NCBI GenBank assembly: GCA_965238045.1
Contig: CBDEGU010000012.1
Coordinates: 1,364,001 to 1,428,000 of the forward strand
Reading direction: 5' to 3'
Origin: CBDEGU01 sp965238045
Lineage (GTDB): Bacteria; Acidobacteriota; Terriglobia; Bryobacterales; UBA6623
Length of the DNA: 64,000 nt
The notes under the pieces were generated by a model that saw only the letters and a program-made list of their open reading frames with translations, made no database searches and was not told the DNA's origin. Shown here piece by piece: positions 17,654 through 25,633 of this stretch. The position numbers and the translations under genes are program-made. The stretch's first letter is position 1, and every line of letters begins with the position of its first letter.

Positions 17654-18618
17654 GCACCCCGGGCTATGAAGCTCTATGGAATTCGGCCGCCTGGCTGGAT
17701 CTGGAGCCGCGGGGAAGAATCGAAGTTCGGGGCGAGGACCGCCTGCGTTTCTTGCATGCCATGGCCAGCAATGCGGTCGAATCGCTGGAGCCGGGACAGG
17801 GGACTCGGGCCTTCTTTCTGGACCTGCACGGGCACATTCTCGCCGATTGCCGCATCCACGTGGCCGAGGATCATCTCCTCGTCGATACCGAACCCGAGAC
17901 CTGCACGCCGCTGATCGAGCATCTCGAAAAGTTCATCATCATGGATGACGTGACGCTTGCGGACCGCAGCCAGGCCCTCGCCTGTCTGGCGATCGAAGGG
18001 CCCAAGGCCGAAGCATTCGCCGCCCGCATCGCTGATGACCTGCCGGAGCAGCCCGGAAGCCACCTATGGAGCGAAGGCGTCTGGATCGTCCGCGGCTCGG
18101 CGACCGGTCAGCCGGGGTTCCGCTTCCTCTTCGAGGCGGCCCGCAAGACGGAGCGGGCCAAAAGGCTCGCCGCTCTCGGCTTGCCCGAGGCATCGGCGGA
18201 TGACCAACTGGCTGTGCGTGTTGAAAACCAGGTGGCCCGCCACGGGGCCGATTTTTTTCACTCGACGCTTCCGCAAGAATCCCAACGGCTCGATGCGGTG
18301 TCGTTCACCAAGGGCTGCTATCTGGGCCAGGAAATCGTAGAGCGGGTGCGTTCGCGGGGACAGGTGCGGCGGCTGCTCGTGGGCGTCGAAATCGAGACGG
18401 CCGATCCGCCGGAAACCGGCGCGGATGTGGTGTCCGGGGGGAAGAAGGCCGGCGAACTTACGAGCCCGGTCTTTTCGCCGCGACTGGGTAAGACGCTGGG
18501 GTTCGCTCTGCTGAAGCGCGAAGCCGCAGAGGCGGGAACCGGGCTGGAGGTGGCGGGCTGGGCCGCGAGAGTGCGCGAGTGGACCCCGCCTGTGCCGAGT
18601 AAGCGAACAAACTCGTGA
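17650..18618 (+). CDS. ygfZ: YgfZ/GcvT-like folate-binding protein
   Basis: A 322-residue member of the YgfZ/IbaG-associated GcvT-fold family. The diagnostic KGCYLGQE motif is at residues 221-228, and the N-terminal part (RGRIEVRGEDRLRFLHAMAS) is typical. These tetrahydrofolate-binding proteins help build or repair certain iron-sulphur clusters. The start is GTG 17650, overlapping the upstream stop (GTGA). The length is normal for the family. Confidence 0.88.
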   Translation: MSTPGYEALWNSAAWLDLEPRGRIEVRGEDRLRFLHAMASNAVESLEPGQGTRAFFLDLHGHILADCRIHVAEDHLLVDTEPETCTPLIEHLEKFIIMDDVTLADRSQALACLAIEGPKAEAFAARIADDLPEQPGSHLWSEGVWIVRGSATGQPGFRFLFEAARKTERAKRLAALGLPEASADDQLAVRVENQVARHGADFFHSTLPQESQRLDAVSFTKGCYLGQEIVERVRSRGQVRRLLVGVEIETADPPETGADVVSGGKKAGELTSPVFSPRLGKTLGFALLKREAAEAGTGLEVAGWAARVREWTPPVPSKRTNS

Positions 18619-18640
18619 AGGCGTTGTAATTCGGCTTACG

Positions 18641-19147
18641 TCAAGCTTGTCCGGTCGTGCTTGGTTCTTGCGTTGCCATCTCCCTAATTAGGCGAAAGTT
18701 TACTTCAATATCGGCTCGTACTTTCACTGGTTTGCCGTCTTTTTGTCCGGGAGGAATCAGCATGTGGTGCACGAACTGAATCGTCCGCGGGCAGCTTCTC
18801 TCGGGCGAAGCCTCGGTTTCAAAAAGCCGCCGAACCGGCGCCGGCATCTCCGAGCGGCCGCGCCAGCGGCCCTCCTCGTCCCGAACACGATAGTCAATCA
18901 CGCGATGCGGGTTATTGAAAAGCAGACTTTGAACGACATTGCAGACCTGCGACTTCCAGTTGGCAAACGGCATGGCATGTCCATTCTCTCCAGGCCCAGC
19001 CGGGAACTGTTTTTGCGCAGGTGTTTCCGCGAGGGGAGCGCCGGTATTCGAATCGCCTGTCTTCCTGTCTTGGACTGCGATGGCTGCCATGACAAGATCA
19101 CTGCGCACTGCTTGATTGCGGATAGCTGGCGCGAATCGCGATAACAC
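18641..19147 (-). CDS. hypothetical protein with TonB-C-like tail
   Basis: A 168-residue minus-strand frame starting at GTG 19147; an internal ATG (MAAIAVQD) is possible. The last ~35 residues (IPPGQKDGKPVKVRADIEVNFRL) resemble the C-terminal strand of TonB-type domains, but there is no membrane anchor or Pro-rich linker. A neighbouring minus frame upstream (to 19281) is also protein-like, so the true 5' end may be displaced by a frameshift. The region is noticeably less GC-rich than its neighbours. It is convergent with ygfZ. Confidence 0.45.
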   Translation of the reverse strand: MLSRFAPAIRNQAVRSDLVMAAIAVQDRKTGDSNTGAPLAETPAQKQFPAGPGENGHAMPFANWKSQVCNVVQSLLFNNPHRVIDYRVRDEEGRWRGRSEMPAPVRRLFETEASPERSCPRTIQFVHHMLIPPGQKDGKPVKVRADIEVNFRLIREMATQEPSTTGQA

Positions 19148-19304
19148 TGCGTGACGGCTGCTTGCACCCGCTCAGCAGGTTGCCGGCGGTGAAACAGGCC
19201 ATGCATCAAGGCTCCGACACTGCTACCATCGGATAGCTCAACGGAAGCCTTGTTACCGCCATCCATCCTGCCGCGGTACAATTCCTTCAGGCTCGGTCGG
19301 GGCT

Positions 19305-19403
19305 ATGATCGGTCAAACCATCTCGCACTACAAGATCACCGAGAAACTAGGCCAGGGCGGGATGGGGGTAGTTTACAAGGCCGAGGACACTCAACTCGAC
19401 GGC
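19305..19403 (+). pseudogene. Ser/Thr protein kinase N-terminal stub
   Basis: ATG 19305 opens MIGQTISHYKITEKLGQGGM followed by GVVYKAEDTQLD, an unmistakable Pkn2-type kinase start with the glycine-rich loop. The homology stops after about 32 residues, just before the ATP-binding lysine. The frame then continues with unrelated residues to 19553. The rest of the catalytic domain is absent and the TPR gene starts at 19432. This is either a deletion remnant of a kinase-TPR fusion gene or an inherited promoter/leader segment. Confidence 0.65.
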
Positions 19404-19431
19404 GAAACCCCTGTCGAAAGTAGGAGGAGAG

Positions 19432-21018
19432 ATGTCAGAAACACGCCGGAAGGAGCTCTTGATTGTCATCTCGATCATCCTCATCATCGCCGCTATTGCG
19501 ATCCCGAAACTGCCCCAGGGTCGCTGGGAGACTTTCGTTGCCGCTGGCGGTGAAGCGTACCAACAAGGCAAGTACGCCGAGGCGGAGAGATCTTGGTTCG
19601 CTGCCCTGAAGGAAGCAGAAACCTTTGGACTAGAAGACTCCCGCCTCGCCACCAGCCTCAACAACCTGGCGTTGCTCTACAAAGCCCAAGGCAAGTACGC
19701 CGAAGCTGAGCCACTCTACAAGCGTGTTATCGCGATTGATGAGAAGGCCTTGAGCCCCGAACACTCCGACGTGGCCGCGAGCCTCGGCAACCTGGCCGAG
19801 CTCTACAACGCCCAAGGCAAATACGCCCAAGCCGAGCCGCTCTTTAAGCGCTCGCTGGCCATCAGGCAGAAAGCTCTCGGCCCCCAGCACCCCGACGTGG
19901 CCAAGGGTCTCAATAACCTGGCGGGGCTCTACCACGACCAAGGCAAATACGCCGAAGCTGAGCCACTCTACAAGCGCGCGCTGGCAATCTCGGAGCAAGC
20001 TCTCGGTCCCCAGCACCCCGACGTGGCCACCACCGTCAACAACCTGGCGTTGCTCTACTACGTCCAAGGCAAATACGCCGAAGCTGAGCCACTCTACAAG
20101 CGTGTTATCGCGATTGATGAGAAGGCCTTGAGCCCCGAGCACCCCGGCGTGGCCAAGGGTCTCGGCAACCTGGCTGTGCTCTACCGCACACAAGGCAAGT
20201 ACGCCGAAGCCGAGCCACTCTACAAGCGCGCGCTGGCGATCTCGGAGAAAGCTCTTGGCCCCCAGCACCCCGACGTGGCCAAGGGTCTCAACAACCTGGC
20301 GTTGCTCTACCACGACCAAGGCAAATACGCCGAAGCTGAGCCACTCTACAAGCACGCGCTGGCGATAGTGGAAAAAGCCCTGGGACCCGAGCACCCCGAC
20401 GTGGCCAATAGCCTCAACAACCTGGCGTCGCTCTACCGCACACAAGGCAAGTACGCCGAAGCCGAGCCGCTCTACCAGCGCGCCCTTGCTATTGATGAGG
20501 AGGTCTTGGGACCAGATCATCCGGGTCTGGCCACCAGCCTTAACAACCTCGCCGAACTCTACTCCTCACAAGGTAATTACGCCGAGGCCGAGCCACTCTA
20601 CAAGCGCGCGCTGGCGATCTTGGAAAAAGCTCTTGGCCCCCAGCACCCCGACGTGGCCACGAGCCTCAACAACCTGGCGTCGCTCTACAACGCCCAAGGC
20701 AAGTACGCCGAAGCCGAGCCCCTCCACAAGCGCGCGCTGGCCATCAGGGAGAAAGCTCTCGGCCCCGAGCACCCCGGCGTGGCCAATAGCCTCAACAGCC
20801 TGGCCGGGCTCTACGGCAACCAAGGCAAATACGCCCAAGCCGAGCTGCTCTTTGAGCGCTCGCTCGCAATAGTGGAGAAAGCCCTGGGACCCGAGCACCC
20901 CAACGTGGCCCTGATCCTGGAGAACTACGCCGTATTGCTACTGGAGATGGACCGGGAGGCCGAGGCGACAAAGATCGAGGCCCGCGCCAACGCGATCCGG
21001 CTCAAAGCGGGGCCGTAA
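19432..21018 (+). CDS. kinesin-light-chain-like TPR membrane protein
   Basis: A 528-residue protein. A single N-terminal membrane anchor (about residues 8-25, LLIVISIILIIAAIAI) is followed by eleven near-identical 42-residue TPR units of the GKYAEAEPLYKRALAI..KALGP.HPDVA..LNNLA.LY type and a short capping repeat. TPR arrays of this kind are protein-binding scaffolds, and nothing shows an enzymatic domain. ATG 19432 has a strong AGGAGGAG site immediately upstream. The kinase stub just before it suggests descent from a kinase-TPR signalling protein. Confidence 0.85.
   Translation: MSETRRKELLIVISIILIIAAIAIPKLPQGRWETFVAAGGEAYQQGKYAEAERSWFAALKEAETFGLEDSRLATSLNNLALLYKAQGKYAEAEPLYKRVIAIDEKALSPEHSDVAASLGNLAELYNAQGKYAQAEPLFKRSLAIRQKALGPQHPDVAKGLNNLAGLYHDQGKYAEAEPLYKRALAISEQALGPQHPDVATTVNNLALLYYVQGKYAEAEPLYKRVIAIDEKALSPEHPGVAKGLGNLAVLYRTQGKYAEAEPLYKRALAISEKALGPQHPDVAKGLNNLALLYHDQGKYAEAEPLYKHALAIVEKALGPEHPDVANSLNNLASLYRTQGKYAEAEPLYQRALAIDEEVLGPDHPGLATSLNNLAELYSSQGNYAEAEPLYKRALAILEKALGPQHPDVATSLNNLASLYNAQGKYAEAEPLHKRALAIREKALGPEHPGVANSLNSLAGLYGNQGKYAQAELLFERSLAIVEKALGPEHPNVALILENYAVLLLEMDREAEATKIEARANAIRLKAGP
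19556..20935 (+). repeat. eleven tandem 126-bp TPR-coding repeats
   Basis: The coding repeats are conserved at DNA level (for example the recurring AAGGCAAATACGCCGAAGC block). The unit is 126 bp, a multiple of three, so recombination between units changes repeat number without breaking the frame. Confidence 0.85.
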
Positions 21019-21028
21019 GGCGCGTGAC

Positions 21029-21338
21029 TTAGGAGCGTTCGCATGGCTTTACAGCGGCGTAGTTGCACTTTGTGTAAGGCATCGCTAGCTCGGGAGATTC
21101 TGGCCAGTAGAGGATCGTGAGAGTGTTCCCAACGCCAATTTCTTCCGCTGTTATGGGGTATTCTAATGCTAGTCTCAAGCCAGATCCATAGGCGACGATC
21201 CACTCTACATCAATGTCATCCGGCCCAGTTGCCTCAGTATTCATCATCACCGGCGTCGTTCCAGCTACAACGACCCCTCGAGTTGCCAAGCCCCTCGTGA
21301 CTAACAATTTGGAAAGCCGCCGATCGCGCTCGGCTGAG
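21029..21338 (-). pseudogene. zinc-ribbon membrane protein, 3' part (frameshifted)
   Basis: This is the C-terminal part of the gene starting at 21728, in a different frame because of the 34-bp duplication at 21305-21372. It reads ERDRRLSKLLVTRGLATRG, then VVVAGTTPVMMN and a soluble beta-rich tail ending NYAAVKPCERS. Deleting one repeat copy fuses it in frame to the 5' part, giving 221 residues. The function of the tail is unknown. Confidence 0.7.
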
Positions 21339-21728
21339 CAATTTGGAAAGCCGCCGATCGCGCTCGGCTGAGAACAATATCCCAAGGGCAAGGAACCACA
21401 AACACCCGGCAAAAACCAACCATCCCAGTTCCCAGCTCGCCGCGAAGATCGCTGCAAAGATGATCCCAGGGAGGAGATAAACTACGGATGGCAGTGGGAT
21501 GTATCCTTTCTTCAGAACAACCTCGCGTGGAATTGGGCATTCGAGCTCAGGCTCCAGATTCCACTCGGCGATCTGATCTGGCAGACTAAGCGTTCGTTGG
21601 AGGCAGATCGGACAGACCAGTTCATCGGACTCACCATGCAGAAACTGGGGGTTACCGGGGCCCGCAAGAACTACCCAGTCCCACAAAAGGACGAGAGGCT
21701 CGGTCGACCCACAATCTGGACACTTCAC
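21234..21728 (-). pseudogene. zinc-ribbon membrane protein, 5' part (frameshifted)
   Basis: ATG 21728 opens MKCPDCGS with a second pair CPIC, a four-Cys zinc ribbon (C3, C6, C39, C42). Two membrane helices follow, at about residues 82-98 and 101-118. After SAERDRRLSKLL the frame enters the second copy of a 34-bp tandem duplication, reads a run of unrelated residues and stops at 21234. The intact protein would continue with the 3' part ending at 21029. Family not recognised. Confidence 0.72.
21305..21372. repeat. perfect 34-bp tandem duplication
   Basis: The unit beginning CAATTTGGAAAGCCGCCGAT occurs twice head to tail (21305-21338 and 21339-21372) with no mismatch that I can see. Because 34 is not a multiple of three, it shifts the reading frame of the minus-strand gene. 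This is consistent with a recent slippage event or, less likely, an assembly artefact. Confidence 0.9.
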
Positions 21729-21788
21729 AGGATCACTCTCGTTTCACCGCCATCATGGAGGGATTCCGACAGCGTGCTAAGGGCTAAC

Positions 21789-22314
21789 TCACGTGTTACA
21801 TTCTTCCCAGTTTTCTTCTATCGGAATTCCCATCTCATCGGCGACTCTTCGAATAGTTGCGTCGTCCTCGCTGTCTAACTCTACCGGCTCATCAGTATCG
21901 ACGTCTTTCCCGACGAATAGTGCTATGTCGGGCGCTTCGGAGTCCCGAAGAGTGAGACGAACCCTCGGGCTGTAGAAACACAGTTCAGCCCCAGCGTCCA
22001 CGTCCGATTTCCAGTCCACAAGCACACTGGAAAATTGGGAGTATGGGGCTTCAAACAGTCGGTTGGTCTCCGTCGGCGCATGGAGGTTCAAGGGATTTTG
22101 GGAAACCTGACCGGCTTCGGCGTTGAGCTGGGAGGTGAACTGGTGGCTGCGCCAGGGGAGATGGCGTTTCCACCATGGGGTTTCGTGGTTGTCCATAGGT
22201 TGCCCGTCAACGCGTACCCAACCATCACCGATTACGACCTTTCCCCCCAGCGCGAGCACACGGAAACGGAAAAAGCCTATGATGCCGAAAATGGCTAAGG
22301 CTATTCCAATGAAA
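21789..22314 (-). pseudogene. two-helix membrane protein, 3' part, split by IS1595
   Basis: The minus-strand frame runs from the IS1595 edge through a hydrophobic segment (FIGIALAIFGIIGFFRF) into a soluble domain (VLALGGKVVIGDGWVRVDGQ ... IPIEENWEECNT). The only in-frame start after the IS is GTG 22259, which would remove the helix. Removing the IS and one CGAAAGAT copy joins it to 23360-23550, giving a 238-residue protein with two membrane helices. The family is unknown. Confidence 0.72.
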
Positions 22315-22322
22315 CGAAAGAT

Positions 22323-23359
22323 GATGGGTATTCACTTGACTCAGGTATTTTGAAATGGCCCCTACATGTTGTGGTTGTCCGTAGCGCGTGTTGCGGTGCC
22401 TCCGACCAGCGACTTGTAGGGCGCCGGTTGGACGGCGACGGCCTGCTGAACCAGGCGGTAGAAGAGCTTGCCTCGGCTTCTGGACTTGCGGCGGTTGAAG
22501 CGGAAGGTGAATTCGTCGAGGTAGTAGTCGAGATGCTCGTGGCTGACGGCTCCTTGATGCGTACCCAGTATCCAACGCTTCAGTAACGACACCACGCGAT
22601 GCACGCGGGGGAGCAGTTGAGAGGCTCGTGCCGGTTGCCCGTCCAGGTAGCTCACCTCGTGGCGATAGCCGTCGCTTTCGAGTGGCTCGTATCCCAGCCA
22701 GCCGTCCGTGTGGACCACGCTGCCGGGTTCGACCGACTCGCCGACGAAGGCCATCAAGCTGTCCCCAGAGGCGTTCGGAATCGTGCGCATCCGAACTCGT
22801 CCGATGCCGGCGCCATCTTCCTCGGCCGCTACTACAATCAGCGCTTTCGCGTCGGTTTGGCGGCCCCGCACGCCCTCCTCCAGGGCTCCTAAGTAAGTCT
22901 CGTCAACCTCAACGCGCCCGCTGAGGCGATCACGTCCGGGCCGCACCATAGCGCGCCGAAGCTTGTGCAACCAAGTCCAGGCCGTCTTGTAGCTGCCCAG
23001 GCCCAACACCCGCTGCAATCCCAATGCACTCGCCCCGTTCTTCTGGCTGGTGAGCCACCACATTGCTCGAAACCAACTCTGGAGCGGCTTGCGGGTGTCT
23101 TGAAAGATTGTGCCTGCTGTCGCCGAAGCTTGATGCCCGCAGCTTGCACACTGCAGCAGCACCGTGCGCACCGCCCAGGTTTTGTCATGCCCGCATCGCG
23201 GACAACGAAAACCCTCCGGCCAGCGGAGTTGACACAGATACTCCCGACAGGCCTGCTCGCTAGCGAAACGCGCCTCGAACTCGGCCAAATTCCGGGGATA
23301 ATCTTCCATCGCCCAAGATCCTACATCTTGGGGTCACCTGAGTCAAGTAAATACCCATC
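22323..23359 (-). mobile_element. IS1595-family insertion sequence, copy 1
   Basis: A 1037-bp element with terminal repeats GATGGGTATTCACTTGACTC and, on the complement, GATGGGTATTTACTTGACTC. It is flanked by a perfect 8-bp duplication CGAAAGAT (22315-22322 and 23360-23367), the length expected for IS1595. Two further copies with one-residue protein differences lie at 45702 and 47060. It interrupts a membrane-protein gene in a way that is exactly reversible. Confidence 0.93.
22362..23309 (-). CDS. IS1595-family transposase, copy 1
   Basis: A 315-residue ISXO2-like transposase. An N-terminal zinc ribbon (CPRCGH..CASCGH, residues ~36-60) is followed by the DDE-type core with VEVDETYLGAL and HTDGWLGYE, and a C-terminal FRFNRRKSRSRG motif. 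The protein is full length and intact. Start ATG 23309. Confidence 0.93.
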   Translation of the reverse strand: MEDYPRNLAEFEARFASEQACREYLCQLRWPEGFRCPRCGHDKTWAVRTVLLQCASCGHQASATAGTIFQDTRKPLQSWFRAMWWLTSQKNGASALGLQRVLGLGSYKTAWTWLHKLRRAMVRPGRDRLSGRVEVDETYLGALEEGVRGRQTDAKALIVVAAEEDGAGIGRVRMRTIPNASGDSLMAFVGESVEPGSVVHTDGWLGYEPLESDGYRHEVSYLDGQPARASQLLPRVHRVVSLLKRWILGTHQGAVSHEHLDYYLDEFTFRFNRRKSRSRGKLFYRLVQQAVAVQPAPYKSLVGGTATRATDNHNM

Positions 23360-23550
23360 CGAAAGATATATGCGCCGGCAGCTTTATCTAGAGGGAAATC
23401 ATGTAGAAAACTGACTAAGGTCGAGAACAGGCCGATTACCAATAAGATCCACCTGGAACTCCACCACTGAGGGAATTCAGCTTCACCTTCGAATGTGAGG
23501 GGAAACTTGTTGGGGAGCGTGTTGGGGAGCGGTTCCGCCATGGCAGGCAT
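23360..23550 (-). pseudogene. two-helix membrane protein, 5' part
   Basis: ATG 23550 opens MPAMAEPLPNTLPNKFPLTF followed by a first membrane helix (RWILLVIGLFSTLVSFL). The frame reaches ..AAGAYIFR at the 8-bp duplicate CGAAAGAT and then enters IS1595. Fused with 22314-21789 the frame continues ..AYIFR-FIGIALAIFG. The two parts (191 + 526 bp) sum to a whole number of codons. Confidence 0.72.
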
Positions 23551-24193
23551 TGCCGTTGTGTTGAGGAAGACTCGCTCGAGTAGGTCTTCTCATGACAAGT
23601 ATACATCTCGGGCACAACCAGTTGAGATCGGTGCTCAGAACACACGAGGTCCGCTCGTCTTCGGAGAAGCGGATTGCCCAGACATCGGCGACGCCGGCCG
23701 GGTCCGCGGGCCTGAAAGCGCAAAAGCGGGAGGCAAAGCTCCACCTCAGGTGGGCTGCACAAGGGCAAGACTAGCCTTCAGCAGATTACTGTCGCGAAAT
23801 CGCGTGCGCACCAACAATCCGCCGTCCTCAGTTTTTAACTTGCTCCAACAAAGGAACTTAGCCAGATCGCAGTTTCACCTGGCTCTACGGCCGCCAACTC
23901 GGATAAGTGGTTCCTCGACCATCCAGACGTGATTCCTCCCGGGTGATGGCCCACTCGGAAGCAACGCACTTGGACGCGTTCGCCCAACCTATGGAGGCCC
24001 CTATAGTCCGTTCGGAGGAGCAGGCATCACATAGCGGTGGATACGGAAACGAGGGACAGCAGACTCATTTTATTGCTGAGATGAGCGGCCGTGAACCGTG
24101 GGACGTGAGTCGTGGCTTCAGTCAAAACACGAAACACGAAGCCCGCCCCTGAAGCGAAGATTTGCCGGCCGGTCGCGGACTGCCGCAACCAGA
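23551..24193. other. intergenic, no gene recognised
   Basis: About 640 bp without a convincing coding region. Short frames on both strands look compositional. A local hairpin-forming stretch (AAAGCTCCACCTCAGGTGGGC, near 23738-23758) is the only structure noticed. The region separates the accessory segment from the DUF4340 operon. Confidence 0.35.
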
Positions 24194-25576
24194 CTACTCT
24201 TGCTCTTCCTCGCCTTCGTCTTCGCCCTCTTCGGCCGGTTTTAGCAACTCCTCAATGTTCGAACGCAGACTTTCCGCGTCGCTCTTTTCGATTTCGTAGG
24301 TCGAGGGCTGGCCCGGAATCGCGGCATAGACCTTCTCGCCGCTGAGGGAGGTAATGATGGCTTTTTCCGTTCCTTTGTCATCGGCTTGCACAACTTCCGC
24401 TTCGAGCGCCGGCTGGTTCAGGCCGTAATTCTCTTGGTCGGCCTCTTCGTCCGAGGTGAACTCCTTGGCCCTCAGCCCGCGCAGATCGTCGAGCAGACTC
24501 TGGACCTTCGCCGATTCCAGCTCGCGATCCTCATGCGAGGTGAGAATCCATTTGTCGTCCTTCTTCTCAATCGCGATCCGTGTCTCCCCATCCCGCACCT
24601 TCACGCTGACCGGGTCTTCGAACCCGAAACCAAAGAGCTTCTTGTTGCGGAAGTCCGCCAGCGGCTTGTCCAGGCCTTCGGCCAGCGTGGAGGAGACTTC
24701 GTAGACCCCGCCGGGAAGGTCCGAACTCTTGGCGTGATACTTGTCGTCCTGGCCCTTGGCGATCGTCAGCGTGTGCGCTCCGGATTCGTCCACCACCTCC
24801 ACCGAAGCAAACGGTTTCGCGAAGGAGTATTCCTCCGAAGCTTCTCCACCCTCCTCAAGCACCGAGACCATCTCGCCGTTCTGCACCGAGCGCACCAGAT
24901 CGCCGACGGCGAAATTATCCGCGCGCAGTGGCTTGGGTTTGAGAATTTGCCAGTCGTCGTCTCCGCTCTTGCCGAACTCGATCGAGCGCTGGCCAACGTC
25001 GACGGTGACGCGGGAAATCTTATCCCCATCAATGCTCAGGAGCTTCTTCTGGCGAAGGTCAAAAACCTTCTTCTCGAAGCTCGTCTTGTTGTAGCTGAAG
25101 AGGGTGAACAGCCGCGGGTCGCCCTCGAGCCGGGCGTAGACACCCGAGCCGGTAGGAGTATCCGCGCCGAAAATAACGCTATACGACTGGTCTTCCCCCG
25201 CCTTTACGTCCACTTGTAAACTCCCGGCCCCATCTAAACCGTAAGCCTGCCAGTCGGTGACGTTCTCCTCGACCACACGGTCGGAATTCAGCGGCGTCAG
25301 GCTCGACACCAGCGAACTCACCGCGGACTCGTCGGCGGGGATTTTCAGGGGTGCGCCGAACTCCCATTTCTCGTCCTCGTTCCGCCGCAGCGTAAGGGGC
25401 TCGGCACCCGGCCGCAAGATGGTCATCTCCTGAATGTCGTCGGCTTCGAGGTCTACGATCTTGACCCGGTCGTCGTCGAACGAGAAGGACGGCGGGTTCT
25501 TCTCGGCGTAATAGACCAGTCCTCCGAGAACAGCCATTACGGCGAAGGCAATCAGCAAGCGAGCGGGATTCATCAT
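24194..25576 (-). CDS. DUF4340 domain-containing protein
   Basis: A 460-residue protein with one N-terminal membrane helix (about residues 5-24) and a long periplasmic part made of repeated DUF4340-type modules (WEFGAPLKIPADESAVSSLVSSL..., DDKWILTSHEDRELESAKVQSLLDDLRGLRA). The acidic tail is EEGEDEGEEEQE. It is the last gene of a GldA/F/G-like ABC operon and the usual partner of GldG-type proteins. The family's precise role is unknown; it is presumed to form an envelope complex with the ABC transporter. Start ATG 25576 (or the next codon, also ATG), 57 bp after the GldG-like gene. Confidence 0.85.
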   Translation of the reverse strand: MMNPARLLIAFAVMAVLGGLVYYAEKNPPSFSFDDDRVKIVDLEADDIQEMTILRPGAEPLTLRRNEDEKWEFGAPLKIPADESAVSSLVSSLTPLNSDRVVEENVTDWQAYGLDGAGSLQVDVKAGEDQSYSVIFGADTPTGSGVYARLEGDPRLFTLFSYNKTSFEKKVFDLRQKKLLSIDGDKISRVTVDVGQRSIEFGKSGDDDWQILKPKPLRADNFAVGDLVRSVQNGEMVSVLEEGGEASEEYSFAKPFASVEVVDESGAHTLTIAKGQDDKYHAKSSDLPGGVYEVSSTLAEGLDKPLADFRNKKLFGFGFEDPVSVKVRDGETRIAIEKKDDKWILTSHEDRELESAKVQSLLDDLRGLRAKEFTSDEEADQENYGLNQPALEAEVVQADDKGTEKAIITSLSGEKVYAAIPGQPSTYEIEKSDAESLRSNIEELLKPAEEGEDEGEEEQE

Positions 25577-25633
25577 CGCACCTCCGTGAGGCGGCGGGCA
25601 CTGCGCGCCCAGCCGGACTCCTGCCAGCGGCTG

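Noticed and set aside
19630..20898. Long minus-strand ORFs over the TPR repeats
   Set aside because: They mirror the repeat periodicity of the plus-strand TPR gene and have no independent start signal.
19556..20935. Repeat array considered as CRISPR
   Set aside because: The units are contiguous 126-bp coding repeats without unique spacers; no cas genes are present.
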